NCBI GenBank assembly: GCA_033813475.1
Contig: JAPXRP010000060.1
Coordinates: forward strand, 1-20,411
Source of the DNA: JAAYBR01 sp033813475
Lineage (GTDB): Bacteria; Hydrogenedentota; Hydrogenedentia; Hydrogenedentales; CAITNO01
Length of the DNA stretch: 20,411 bases
Reading direction: 5' to 3'
The position numbers and the translations under genes are program-made. This document shows, one piece after another, positions 7,736 to 14,396 of the stretch (the first letter of the stretch is position 1; each line of letters starts with the position of its first letter). The notes beneath the pieces were generated by a model. It saw nothing but the letters and a program-made list of their open reading frames with translations. It was not told the DNA's origin and searched no databases.

Positions 7736-8188
7736 TCACTTCTTGCCGTACACCTTCTCGGGGTCGAAGGCCTTTTCCGTCTCCTCGTACACCAGCGCAA
7801 ACTCCGCGCCGCCGCCGCCGCCGGGGGACACCGACCGGTAGAAGCAGGACCGGTAGCCCACATGACAGCAGGCCCCGCCCACCGACTCCACCCGGAGCCA
7901 CACGGCGTCCTGGTCGCAGTCCACCCGGATCTCCCGGACCTTCTGCACCAGGCCGCTCGTCGCGCCCTTGTGCCAGATTTCCTTCCGGCTCCGGCTCCAG
8001 TACACCGCCTCGCCGAGCTCGATGGTCTTCTTGAACGCCTCGGCGTTCATGTAGGCCACCATCAGCAGCTCGCCCGTCGCGTAGTCCGTCGTCACCGCGG
8101 GGACCAGTCCGTCCGCGTCAAACTTCGGCGCGAGCACGGTCCCCGTCTCCACCAGTTCCCTGGAGCTGCGTTCGGCGAATTCCGGCAC
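7736..8188 (-). CDS. hisI: Phosphoribosyl-AMP cyclohydrolase
   Basis: The 150-residue enzyme opens the purine ring of phosphoribosyl-AMP in the third step of histidine synthesis. The metal-site motifs are intact: WHKGATSG at 72-79, DCDQDA at 90-95 (Mg2+ aspartates and the zinc-binding Cys91), and ACCHVGYRSCFYR at 106-118 with zinc ligands Cys108 and Cys115. It is a stand-alone HisI with no fused HisE. A GTG start at 8188 is chosen because AAGGAG (plus-strand 8199-8204, read in reverse) lies 10 nt upstream and the protein then begins close to the family N-terminus. An upstream ATG at 8332 would add 48 unrelated residues and lies ahead of the predicted transcription start. rpmG follows 42 nt downstream. 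Confidence 0.94.
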   Translation of the reverse strand: MPEFAERSSRELVETGTVLAPKFDADGLVPAVTTDYATGELLMVAYMNAEAFKKTIELGEAVYWSRSRKEIWHKGATSGLVQKVREIRVDCDQDAVWLRVESVGGACCHVGYRSCFYRSVSPGGGGGAEFALVYEETEKAFDPEKVYGKK

Positions 8189-8268
8189 GGTCTTGGGGCT
8201 CCTTGCGCGTTTGCGGGCGCATCCCGGCCCGGCCGACCGCGACAGGGACACCTGTGCCCCGCAGATTG

Positions 8269-8303
8269 CTGGAAATACAGCGGCTAGTATACAAAATTTC
8301 CAG
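8269..8303 (-). promoter_or_regulatory. hisI promoter -10 box inside an inverted repeat
   Basis: On the minus strand TATACT (8291 down to 8286) matches five of six -10 bases. No clear -35 is seen. Initiation near 8279 gives a leader of about 91 nt. CTGGAAAT (8269-8276) and ATTTCCAG (8296-8303) form a perfect 8-bp inverted repeat with a 19-nt spacer that brackets the -10 box and start site. This is a good position for a repressor operator. No repressor gene is adjacent. Confidence 0.5.
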
Positions 8304-8390
8304 GCCGGAATGCCAGCGGCGGGCAATCGCACCAGAATACATGGGCGCTTTCTGGATGGAGCCCGTTAATTGCCCGTTGTCCGGCCTCTT

Positions 8391-8556
8391 CAACGCTCAA
8401 AGCGTTTGCGAATACAGCCCAGGCCAGGCCGCCGCCCGAAGGGCCAGGCCTGCCCTGGGTTGCCCGCACAGAACCGTCATGCCCCAACGGGGCAGCCGAA
8501 ACTGCGGTGGGCGGCGGCCCGGCCTGGGCTATACGCGGATGTCCCGTTGGGACAAC
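8391..8556. repeat. Composite palindromic element (MITE/REP-like)
   Basis: Four nested or adjacent inverted repeats lie in about 165 bp. AACGCT-CAA-AGCGTT forms a hairpin at 8392-8406. Two 22-bp arms (8416-8437 and 8509-8530) are complementary with one mismatch. Between the arms is GCCCC-AAC-GGGGC (8481-8493). Just outside the right arm is GTCCC-GTT-GGGAC (8541-8553). The two small hairpins are sequence relatives (ATGCCCCAACGGGGCA versus ATGTCCCGTTGGGACA). The element has no coding capacity and could fold as a cruciform or be moved in trans. Family membership needs a genome search. Confidence 0.65.
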
Positions 8557-8756
8557 AGAGACCAAGACACAAATCCAAGGGAGCTTCCGCCGTTCATGGG
8601 TGAGTGGACGCCTTTCACGCCGCCAACGCGTGCAACGCGGGTCCAGAAGACCTGCCTTCTTCCGAACACCTCCACGATGGTTTGATTAGGGGTCTCCGCC
8701 GCCCGCCCATCCCGCCTATGGGAGGCCGTTTTGCCCGCCCGCGTACCGTGAAAAAC

Positions 8757-8800
8757 TTGCGCCATAGTCGCGCTTTTATGTATTTTATTGGATTATGGCG
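8757..8800 (+). promoter_or_regulatory. Candidate promoter of the PASTA-LRR lipoprotein gene
   Basis: TTGCGC (8757-8762) is a four-of-six -35, followed after 18 nt by TATTTT (8781-8786), a four-of-six -10, in the only AT-rich patch of the region. CGCCATA (8760-8766) and TATGGCG (8794-8800) form a perfect 7-bp inverted repeat around the spacer and -10. The boxes are weak, so only the location is moderately supported. Confidence 0.35.
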
Positions 8801-8870
8801 ATTCGCCCGCGTGCCATGTGAACATCCGGGTTCGTTGCCCAAATTTCTTGAAGTTTAGCGAGGAGCGGCG

Positions 8871-11800
8871 ATGTTTAGCGAACCCCTGCGCGGCGGGCGT
8901 GTTGGTGTGTGTCTTTTCTTGGCGATGGCGATGCTGGTGCTGCCTGGGTGCGGCAAGGTCGCGGTGCCGGATGTTGTGGGAATGACCCTGGAGGCGGCGA
9001 CGTCCGCGCTCACGGACGTGAAACTGGCCGTGGGGGCGGTGACCGAGGCCTTTAGCGCCACGGTTCCGGCCGGTCAGGTGGTCCAGCAGGACCCTGCGGC
9101 GGGGACAAAGGTTAAGTCCAAGTCCGCCGTGGCGCTGGTGGTCAGCAAGGGGGCGGAACCTGTTGCGGTGCCGAGTGTTGTGGGGATGGCGCAGGCGGCG
9201 GCGGCAACGGCGCTGGCCGGCGCGGGCCTGACGGTTGGCGCGGTGACCGAATCCTTCAGTGCTGCGGTTCCCGCAGGCCAGGTGATTAGCCAGAACCCGG
9301 TGGCGGGCGCACTGGTTGCGCCGGGGTCGGCTGTGGGTCTGGTGGTTTCCAAGGGACCCGAGCCGGTGACGACCGTCGCGGTGCCGAGTGTTGTGGGGAT
9401 GGCGCAGGCGGCGGCGGCAACTGCTCTGACCGGTGCGGGCCTGACGGTCGGCTCGGTGACGGAATCTTTCAGCGCCACCGTTCCCGCAGATCAGGTGATC
9501 AGCCAGACCCCGGCGGCGGGCGCGCTGGTTGCGCCGGGGTCGGCTGTGGGTCTGGTGGTTTCCAAGGGACCCGAGCCGGTGACGACCGTCGCGGTGCCGA
9601 ATGTTGTGGGGATGATGCAGGCGGCGGCGGCAACGGCGCTGACCGGCGCGGGCCTGACAGTCGGCACGGTGGCAGAATCTTTCAATGCCACGGTCCCGGC
9701 GGGTCAGGTGATCAGCCAGAACCCCGCGGCGGGCGTGTCGGTCACGCTTGGGGCGTCCGTGGCGCTTGACGTGTCCAAGGGTCCCGAGCCCGTCCCGGCG
9801 CCGGATATCGTGGGCATGACGCGGGCCGAGGCGGAGACGGCCATCACTGGCGCGGGCCTGACGGTCGGCTTTGTGGCGGAGGTTTTCAGCGGCACGGTCC
9901 CCGCGGGCCGGGTGATCAGCCAGAACCCTCCGGCGGGGACGCCCACGCAGTTGGGGACAGGGGTGGGTTTCGTGGTTTCGCGGGGTCCGGCCATATCGGT
10001 GCCGGATCTGGCGGGGATGACCCAGGCGGAGGCGGAGGCGGCCCTGGACGAAGCGGGCCTTCTGGCCGGAACGGTGACGCCGTCCGTCAGCGAGACCGTG
10101 CCCGCCGGACGGGTGATCAGCCAGAACCCCGCCGCGGGCACGGTGTTGGCGGCGAATGCGCCGGTGGACATCGAGGTGAGCCTCGGTCCGGCGCTGGTGG
10201 CCATGCCCGACGTGAATCTCGCCGCGGCCGTCCGCACGGAGCTGGGACTGGCCGCGGGCACCCCGCTGACGGGGGCGCACCTGCTGGCCCTCACAACCCT
10301 CAGCGCCGACGACTTGTCCATCGCCGACCTGACGGGCCTGGAGCACGCGGCAAACCTGGGCTACCTGCGTCTGGGCAACAACCAGATCACGAGCCTCGCG
10401 CCGCTGGCCGGCCTGACGGCCATTTCGTTCCTGGTCATTTACCAGAACCAGATCACGGATCTGTCCCCGCTGGCCGGAATGACGGCCATGAACACCCTGA
10501 ACATCCGAGCGAACCAGATATCGGACCTGACGCCCCTTGCCGGTCTGGTGAACATGAAGGAAATGATGTTCGTAAACAACCTGATCACGGACCTGTCACC
10601 GCTGGCCGGACTGACGGGCCCCGCCACCCTGTACCTCTCGAACAACCCGCTCTTCACAGAAGTGTGCGACACGCAGATTCCCGCCCTGGAAGCGCGCGGC
10701 GTGACCGTGTCCCACGACGCCTGCATCGCCCCGGTGGCCGTTCCCGACCTGGCGGACATGACCCAGGCCGGGGCGGAAAGCGCCCTCACGGGCGCGGGCC
10801 TGGTTTTGGGCGCGGTGGCCGAGTCCTTCAGCGGCACGGTGCCTGTGGGCCAGGTGATCAGCCAGAACCCGTCGGCGGGCGCGCTGGTGGCCCCGGGGTC
10901 GGCGGTGGACGTGGTGATTTCGAAGGGGCCGTCGGCCTTCGTTCCGGATGTGACATGGATGCTTCCGGCGACGGCCGAATCGGCGCTGATCGGCGCGGGC
11001 CTGGCCGTCGGCGCGGTGACGCAGGCCAACAGTGACACGGTGCCGGCGGGGCAGGTGGTCAGCCAGAACCCGGCGGCGGGCACGGAAGTGGCGGCGGGTT
11101 CCGCAGTGGACTTTGTGGTGAGCCTGGGTTCGGCGCCCGTGAATGTCCCCGACGCGGCGCTCGCCGCGGCCATCCGCTCCACGCTGGGCCTGGCCGCGGA
11201 CACCCCGCTGACCGGGGCGCACCTGCTTGCCCTCACCAGTCTCAACGGCAACAACCAGGGAATCGCCGACTTGACGGGTCTGGAGCACGCGCCGAACCTG
11301 TCGAACCTGTATCTTGCCAGCAACGCGATCATGGACCTGACGCCGCTGTCCGGACTCACAAACCTGATCAATCTGGGCCTGTACAACAACCAGGTCACGG
11401 ACCTCGCGCCCCTGGCCGGACTGACGAGCCTGGTGGAGCTGTATCTCCAGCTTAACCAGGTCGCGGATGTGACGCCGCTGTCCGGACTGTCCACGCTCCT
11501 GGTGCTGGATCTCGTCGCGAACCAGATTGTGGACGTGACGCCGCTGTCCGGACTGACGGGCCTCACGGGGCTGTACCTTTCCGACAACCAGATTGTGGAC
11601 GTGACGCCGCTGTCCGGACTGACGGGCCTCATCGTTCTGGGCCTGTACACCAACCAGATTGTGGACGTGGCGCCGCTGTCCGGACTGACGGGCCTGGTCA
11701 ACCTGCTGCTACAGGACAACAAGATTGCCGATGCGGCGCCGCTGGCCGCGCTTGCGAAGCTCTCCTTCCTGTCCCTCGACTGGAACCAGCTCACCACGGT

Positions 11801-12695
11801 GGCCCCGCTGGTGGCGGGAACCGTCTTCACCGAGGCGGCCAGTCCGCCGAGCCTTATGTTGACGGCCAACCCGCTTTTCCCCGACGTGTGCGACACGCAG
11901 ATTCCCGCGCTGGAGGCACGCGGGGTAACCGTGACCCACGACGCCTGTATTGCAACCGCGACGGTTCCCGATGTGGCCGGCCTCGCCCGGTCCACCGCGA
12001 TGACCGCCATCGGCGATGCGGGGCTCATGGTTGGGGCGGTGACGGAGTCCGCCAGCGAAACCGTGCCCGCCGGACGGGTGATCAGCCAGAATCCGGTCGC
12101 GGGCACGGTGTTGGCGGCGAATGCGCCGGTGGATATCGAGGTGAGCCTCGGCCCGGCGCTGGTGACCATGCCCGACGCGAATCTCGCGGCGGCCGTCCGC
12201 ACGGCGCTGGGACTGGCCGCGGGCACCCCGCTGACCGGCGTGCACCTGCTGGCCCTCACAACCCTCAGCGCCGACGACTTGTCCATCGCCGACCTGACGG
12301 GCCTGGAGCACGCGGCGAACCTGGGCTACCTGCGTCTGGGCAACAACCAGATCACGAGCCTCGCACCGCTGTCCGGACTGACCGCCATTTCGTTTCTGGT
12401 CATATACGAGAACCAGATCACAGACCTGTCCCCGCTGGCGGGAATGACGGCCATGAACACCCTGAACATCCACTCGAACCAAATAGCGGACCTGACGCCC
12501 CTCGCCGGTCTGGTGGACATGAAGGAGATGATGTTCAACTACAACCAGATCACGGACCTGTCGCCCCTGGCCGGACTGACGGGCCCCGGCGCCGCCCTGT
12601 ACCTCTCGGGCAACCCGCTTTCCACCGACGCGTGCGGCACGCAGATTCCGGCGCTCCAGGCCGCCGGGGTGACCGTCACGAGCGACTGCCTCTGA
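8871..12695 (+). CDS. Giant PASTA and leucine-rich-repeat lipoprotein
   Basis: The 1274-residue protein starts with a lipoprotein signal ending LVLPGC, with lipidation at Cys27; GAGGAG lies about 5 nt before the ATG. Nine PASTA domains of about 68-71 residues are visible, each with V-P-D/S-V-x-G-M, A..A...AGL, VPAGQVISQNPAAG and a closing VxLVVSKG. Their order is six PASTA (about 31-443), LRR block 1 (444-621), two PASTA (622-757), LRR block 2 (758-1030), one PASTA (1031-1098), LRR block 3 (1099-1274). The LRRs are 22-residue units of internalin/SDS22 type (N-x-I-x-D-L-x-P-L-x-G-L). Each block is closed by C-x(2)-QIPAL...V-x-C-type cysteines that may form a disulfide. PASTA domains normally bind peptidoglycan in kinases and PBPs, but no kinase or transpeptidase domain is present. 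A surface or periplasmic adhesion or wall-anchoring role is inference. Confidence 0.92.
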   Translation: MFSEPLRGGRVGVCLFLAMAMLVLPGCGKVAVPDVVGMTLEAATSALTDVKLAVGAVTEAFSATVPAGQVVQQDPAAGTKVKSKSAVALVVSKGAEPVAVPSVVGMAQAAAATALAGAGLTVGAVTESFSAAVPAGQVISQNPVAGALVAPGSAVGLVVSKGPEPVTTVAVPSVVGMAQAAAATALTGAGLTVGSVTESFSATVPADQVISQTPAAGALVAPGSAVGLVVSKGPEPVTTVAVPNVVGMMQAAAATALTGAGLTVGTVAESFNATVPAGQVISQNPAAGVSVTLGASVALDVSKGPEPVPAPDIVGMTRAEAETAITGAGLTVGFVAEVFSGTVPAGRVISQNPPAGTPTQLGTGVGFVVSRGPAISVPDLAGMTQAEAEAALDEAGLLAGTVTPSVSETVPAGRVISQNPAAGTVLAANAPVDIEVSLGPALVAMPDVNLAAAVRTELGLAAGTPLTGAHLLALTTLSADDLSIADLTGLEHAANLGYLRLGNNQITSLAPLAGLTAISFLVIYQNQITDLSPLAGMTAMNTLNIRANQISDLTPLAGLVNMKEMMFVNNLITDLSPLAGLTGPATLYLSNNPLFTEVCDTQIPALEARGVTVSHDACIAPVAVPDLADMTQAGAESALTGAGLVLGAVAESFSGTVPVGQVISQNPSAGALVAPGSAVDVVISKGPSAFVPDVTWMLPATAESALIGAGLAVGAVTQANSDTVPAGQVVSQNPAAGTEVAAGSAVDFVVSLGSAPVNVPDAALAAAIRSTLGLAADTPLTGAHLLALTSLNGNNQGIADLTGLEHAPNLSNLYLASNAIMDLTPLSGLTNLINLGLYNNQVTDLAPLAGLTSLVELYLQLNQVADVTPLSGLSTLLVLDLVANQIVDVTPLSGLTGLTGLYLSDNQIVDVTPLSGLTGLIVLGLYTNQIVDVAPLSGLTGLVNLLLQDNKIADAAPLAALAKLSFLSLDWNQLTTVAPLVAGTVFTEAASPPSLMLTANPLFPDVCDTQIPALEARGVTVTHDACIATATVPDVAGLARSTAMTAIGDAGLMVGAVTESASETVPAGRVISQNPVAGTVLAANAPVDIEVSLGPALVTMPDANLAAAVRTALGLAAGTPLTGVHLLALTTLSADDLSIADLTGLEHAANLGYLRLGNNQITSLAPLSGLTAISFLVIYENQITDLSPLAGMTAMNTLNIHSNQIADLTPLAGLVDMKEMMFNYNQITDLSPLAGLTGPGAALYLSGNPLSTDACGTQIPALQAAGVTVTSDCL
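9165..9797 (+). repeat. Tandem 213-bp units encoding PASTA 2-4
   Basis: Units start at 9165, 9378 and 9591 with the same GCGGTGCCG(A)GTGTTGTGG sequence, a spacing of exactly 213 bp (71 codons). The third unit is 207 bp. Nucleotide identity is much higher than between other PASTA units in the gene, including the linker GAGCCGGTGACGACC, indicating recent tandem duplication. Confidence 0.85.
10101..10649 (+). repeat. Internal duplication, copy 1 (PASTA 6 end and LRR block 1)
   Basis: This segment reappears at 12066-12617 at a constant offset of 1965 bp (655 codons) with roughly nine of ten bases identical, judged by eye. It covers the end of PASTA 6 and nearly all of LRR block 1. The reading frame is preserved, and identity falls off in the capping region, where copy 2 carries a 3-bp insertion. 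Confidence 0.85.
11322..11727 (+). repeat. 66-bp leucine-rich-repeat tandem array
   Basis: The conserved Asn codon of each LRR falls at 11322, 11388, 11454, 11520, 11586, 11652 and 11718, an exact 66-bp period with no slippage. The three copies from 11520 to 11717 share long identical runs such as ATTGTGGACGTGACGCCGCT (the third with GCG for ACG), pointing to recent unit duplication within LRR block 2. Confidence 0.9.
12066..12617 (+). repeat. Internal duplication, copy 2 (PASTA 9 end and LRR block 3)
   Basis: This is the second copy of the 10101-10649 segment. It differs by scattered substitutions, many synonymous, and one 3-bp insertion near the end (PGAALYLSGN here, PATLYLSNN in copy 1). 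It forms the C-terminal LRR block of the lipoprotein. Confidence 0.85.
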
Positions 12696-12717
12696 TCCGC
12701 CCCTGCGACGCTGATCC

Positions 12718-12753
12718 GGCGGCGCGGACTTTCGAGTCCGCGCCGCCTTTCTT
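12718..12753 (+). terminator. Intrinsic terminator of the lipoprotein gene
   Basis: A perfect 13-bp stem (12718-12730 with 12735-12747) closes a stable TTCG tetraloop and is followed by TTTCTT (12748-12753). It lies 22 bp after the lipoprotein stop codon and separates it from the downstream phosphodiesterase operon. Confidence 0.92.
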
Positions 12754-12775
12754 CGCGCCCCCGTTCCCCCCGTGT

Positions 12776-12791
12776 TGCTACAATGGCCGCC
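12776..12791 (+). promoter_or_regulatory. Extended -10 promoter for a leaderless transcript
   Basis: TGCTACAAT (12776-12784) is an extended -10: TG, one base, then TACAAT (five of six). Initiation 7 nt after the box falls at 12791-12792, exactly on the ATG at 12792. No -35 match is seen at 17 nt, which extended -10 promoters can lack. No Shine-Dalgarno sequence precedes the gene. An earlier in-frame ATG at 12783 would lie inside the -10 box. Confidence 0.55.
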
Positions 12792-14396
12792 ATGAACCGT
12801 GTGCTGGTACTGGGCCTCGACGGGGCCGACCCGGCGCTCTGCCGCCGGTGGATGGACGACGGCGCGCTGCCAAACCTCCGCGCGCTGGCGGCCGCCGGGG
12901 CGCTGCTGCCGCTGGAGAGCGTCACGCCGCCGGCCACCTTCCCCGCGTGGACCTCCTGCGTCACCGGCGTGAACCCCGGCCGCCACGGCATCTTCGACTT
13001 CACGGAAATGGTCCCCGGCCGCCACGCCGTGCGCTTTGTGAACGGCTCGTTCCGCCGCGCGCCCGCCGTGTGGGACGTCCTCTCGCGCGCGGGGCGGCAT
13101 GTGGTGGTGGCGGGGGTCCCCGCCACCTGGCCCCCGGAGCCGGTGAACGGCCTCATGCTCTCCGGCTTCGACTCCCCCGTCGCCACGTCCGTGGACGCCT
13201 CGTTTGTCTACCCCCGCGCCCGCGCCGCCGAGGCCGCCGGATGGCGTTTCGCGGATTTCCAGGAGGGCCGCATCGGGCCGGGCTGGCATGCCGAGGCCCT
13301 ACGGCGGCTCCTGCTGGGGATTGAGGAAAAGGAGCGCATCCTCCTGAACTGGGCGCGGACCGAGCCGTGGGACTTCTTCATGGCCGTCTTCGGCGAGAGC
13401 GACACGGTGTCGCACCACTTCTGGATGTTCCACGACCCGCAGTCGCCGCGGCATCCCGGGCCGAACCCCTTCTCCACCGCGATCCGCGACGTGTACGCCC
13501 GGCTGGACGCGGCGGTTGGCCGGATCGTGGACGCCGCCGGGCCGGACACGCTGGTGTTGGTGGTCTCGGACCACGGATTCACCGGCGCGGGCGACACGGT
13601 GGTCCATCTGAACAACCGCCTCGCCGAGATGGGCCTGCTGCGCTATCTGCCCGGCGGCGGGCGGGACAGCCTGCTCAAGCGGCTGGGGCTGTCGGTGGTG
13701 CCCGAGCGGGCGCGCGGCGCGCTGTTCCGCCGGCTGCGCGGCGTGGCGGGAGGCGCGGAGAGCCGGTCGCGCTTCGGCGGCCTGGACTGGGCAAACACCC
13801 GCGCCTACTCCGAGGAGCTGGGCTACTTCCCCTCCGTGCGGGTGAACCTCAAGGGGCGTGAGCCGCAGGGCACCGTCGCGCCGGAGGACTACGACGGGTT
13901 CGTGACCGAACTGTGCGCGCGCCTGCGGGAGTGGGACGTGGTCGCGGACGCCGTGCCGCGCGCGAAGCTGTACAGCGGCGCGCATGTGGACCGGGCCCCC
14001 GATGTGGTGTTGTCTCTGAAGGCGGAAAGCGGGTATGCTCCGGTGTGTGTCCGGGCGCGCGGAGGCGGCGCGGTCCGGAAACTGACCGAGGCGGAATACC
14101 CCGGCGGCAAGGAACGCGGCATGAACGGCGTCCACCGAAACCCCGGCGTGCTGGTGACGAACCGGCCTGTGGCAGGCGGGCCGGAAAGGCCGTCCCTCTT
14201 GGACATTGCCCCGAGTGTGCTGTCTGCGCTCGGGGTGGCGGGTCCGGAGATGGAGGGCCGCCCGCTTTTCGCCCCCGGCATGGGGACGGGCGACGCGCCC
14301 CCCGCAGACAGCGGGGACGGCGCTGCGCGCCCCTACTCGCCGGAGGAGGAGGCGCTGCTCGAGGAACGCCTGCGTTCTTTGGGATACCTGGAATGA
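12792..14396 (+). CDS. Alkaline-phosphatase-superfamily phosphodiesterase
   Basis: The 534-residue protein belongs to the type I phosphodiesterase/nucleotide pyrophosphatase group. Two-metal-site residues are in order: Asp10 (VLGLDGADP), nucleophile Thr49 in ATFPAWTS, Asp204 and His208 (GESDTVSHHFW), Asp260-His261 (VVSDHGF) and His448 (GVHRNPG). It ends in LRSLGYLE, a tail common in AP-family and sulfatase relatives. It would hydrolyse a phosphodiester or move a phospho-group; the substrate is unknown. No signal peptide is seen, so a cytoplasmic site is likely. The start at 12792 is preferred over an in-frame ATG at 12783 because the earlier codon overlaps a -10 box. The stop overlaps the start of the glycosyltransferase gene (ATGA), so the two proteins are made together and probably act on the same lipid, glycan or nucleotide-sugar. 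Confidence 0.9.
   Translation: MNRVLVLGLDGADPALCRRWMDDGALPNLRALAAAGALLPLESVTPPATFPAWTSCVTGVNPGRHGIFDFTEMVPGRHAVRFVNGSFRRAPAVWDVLSRAGRHVVVAGVPATWPPEPVNGLMLSGFDSPVATSVDASFVYPRARAAEAAGWRFADFQEGRIGPGWHAEALRRLLLGIEEKERILLNWARTEPWDFFMAVFGESDTVSHHFWMFHDPQSPRHPGPNPFSTAIRDVYARLDAAVGRIVDAAGPDTLVLVVSDHGFTGAGDTVVHLNNRLAEMGLLRYLPGGGRDSLLKRLGLSVVPERARGALFRRLRGVAGGAESRSRFGGLDWANTRAYSEELGYFPSVRVNLKGREPQGTVAPEDYDGFVTELCARLREWDVVADAVPRAKLYSGAHVDRAPDVVLSLKAESGYAPVCVRARGGGAVRKLTEAEYPGGKERGMNGVHRNPGVLVTNRPVAGGPERPSLLDIAPSVLSALGVAGPEMEGRPLFAPGMGTGDAPPADSGDGAARPYSPEEEALLEERLRSLGYLE

Larger units (their letters stand above)
8304..8870. other. Gene-free region between hisI and the PASTA-LRR gene
   Basis: No protein is supported in this stretch of over 560 bases. 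It contains an inverted repeat CGGGCAAT/ATTGCCCG (8320-8327 and 8369-8376), the composite palindromic element at 8391-8556, and an AT-richer patch at about 8751-8800 that probably holds the lipoprotein promoter. Bases 8560-8750 show nothing I can interpret. Short open frames here have no ribosome-binding sites and no recognisable protein. Confidence 0.6.

Noticed and set aside
8118..8332. Upstream ATG at 8332 as the hisI start
   Set aside because: It adds 48 residues not found in the family and lies upstream of the predicted transcript start, while a GTG at 8188 has AAGGAG at 10 nt.
8793..10346. Minus-strand open frame across the PASTA repeats
   Set aside because: Its R/H-rich repeats are the reverse complement of the PASTA coding units. 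The plus strand has the lipobox and intact domains.
11322..11727. CRISPR-like array
   Set aside because: The period is 66 bp with no unique spacers, and the unit encodes a 22-residue LRR in frame.
10439..12286. 615-codon minus-strand open frame inside the LRR region
   Set aside because: Its apparent repeats (e.g. VSPDSGVTSTIWL) are simply the antisense of the 66-bp LRR array.
12783..12791. ATG at 12783 as the phosphodiesterase start
   Set aside because: It overlaps the extended -10 box and has no ribosome-binding site. Starting at 12792 puts VLVLGLDG at the usual distance from the N-terminus.
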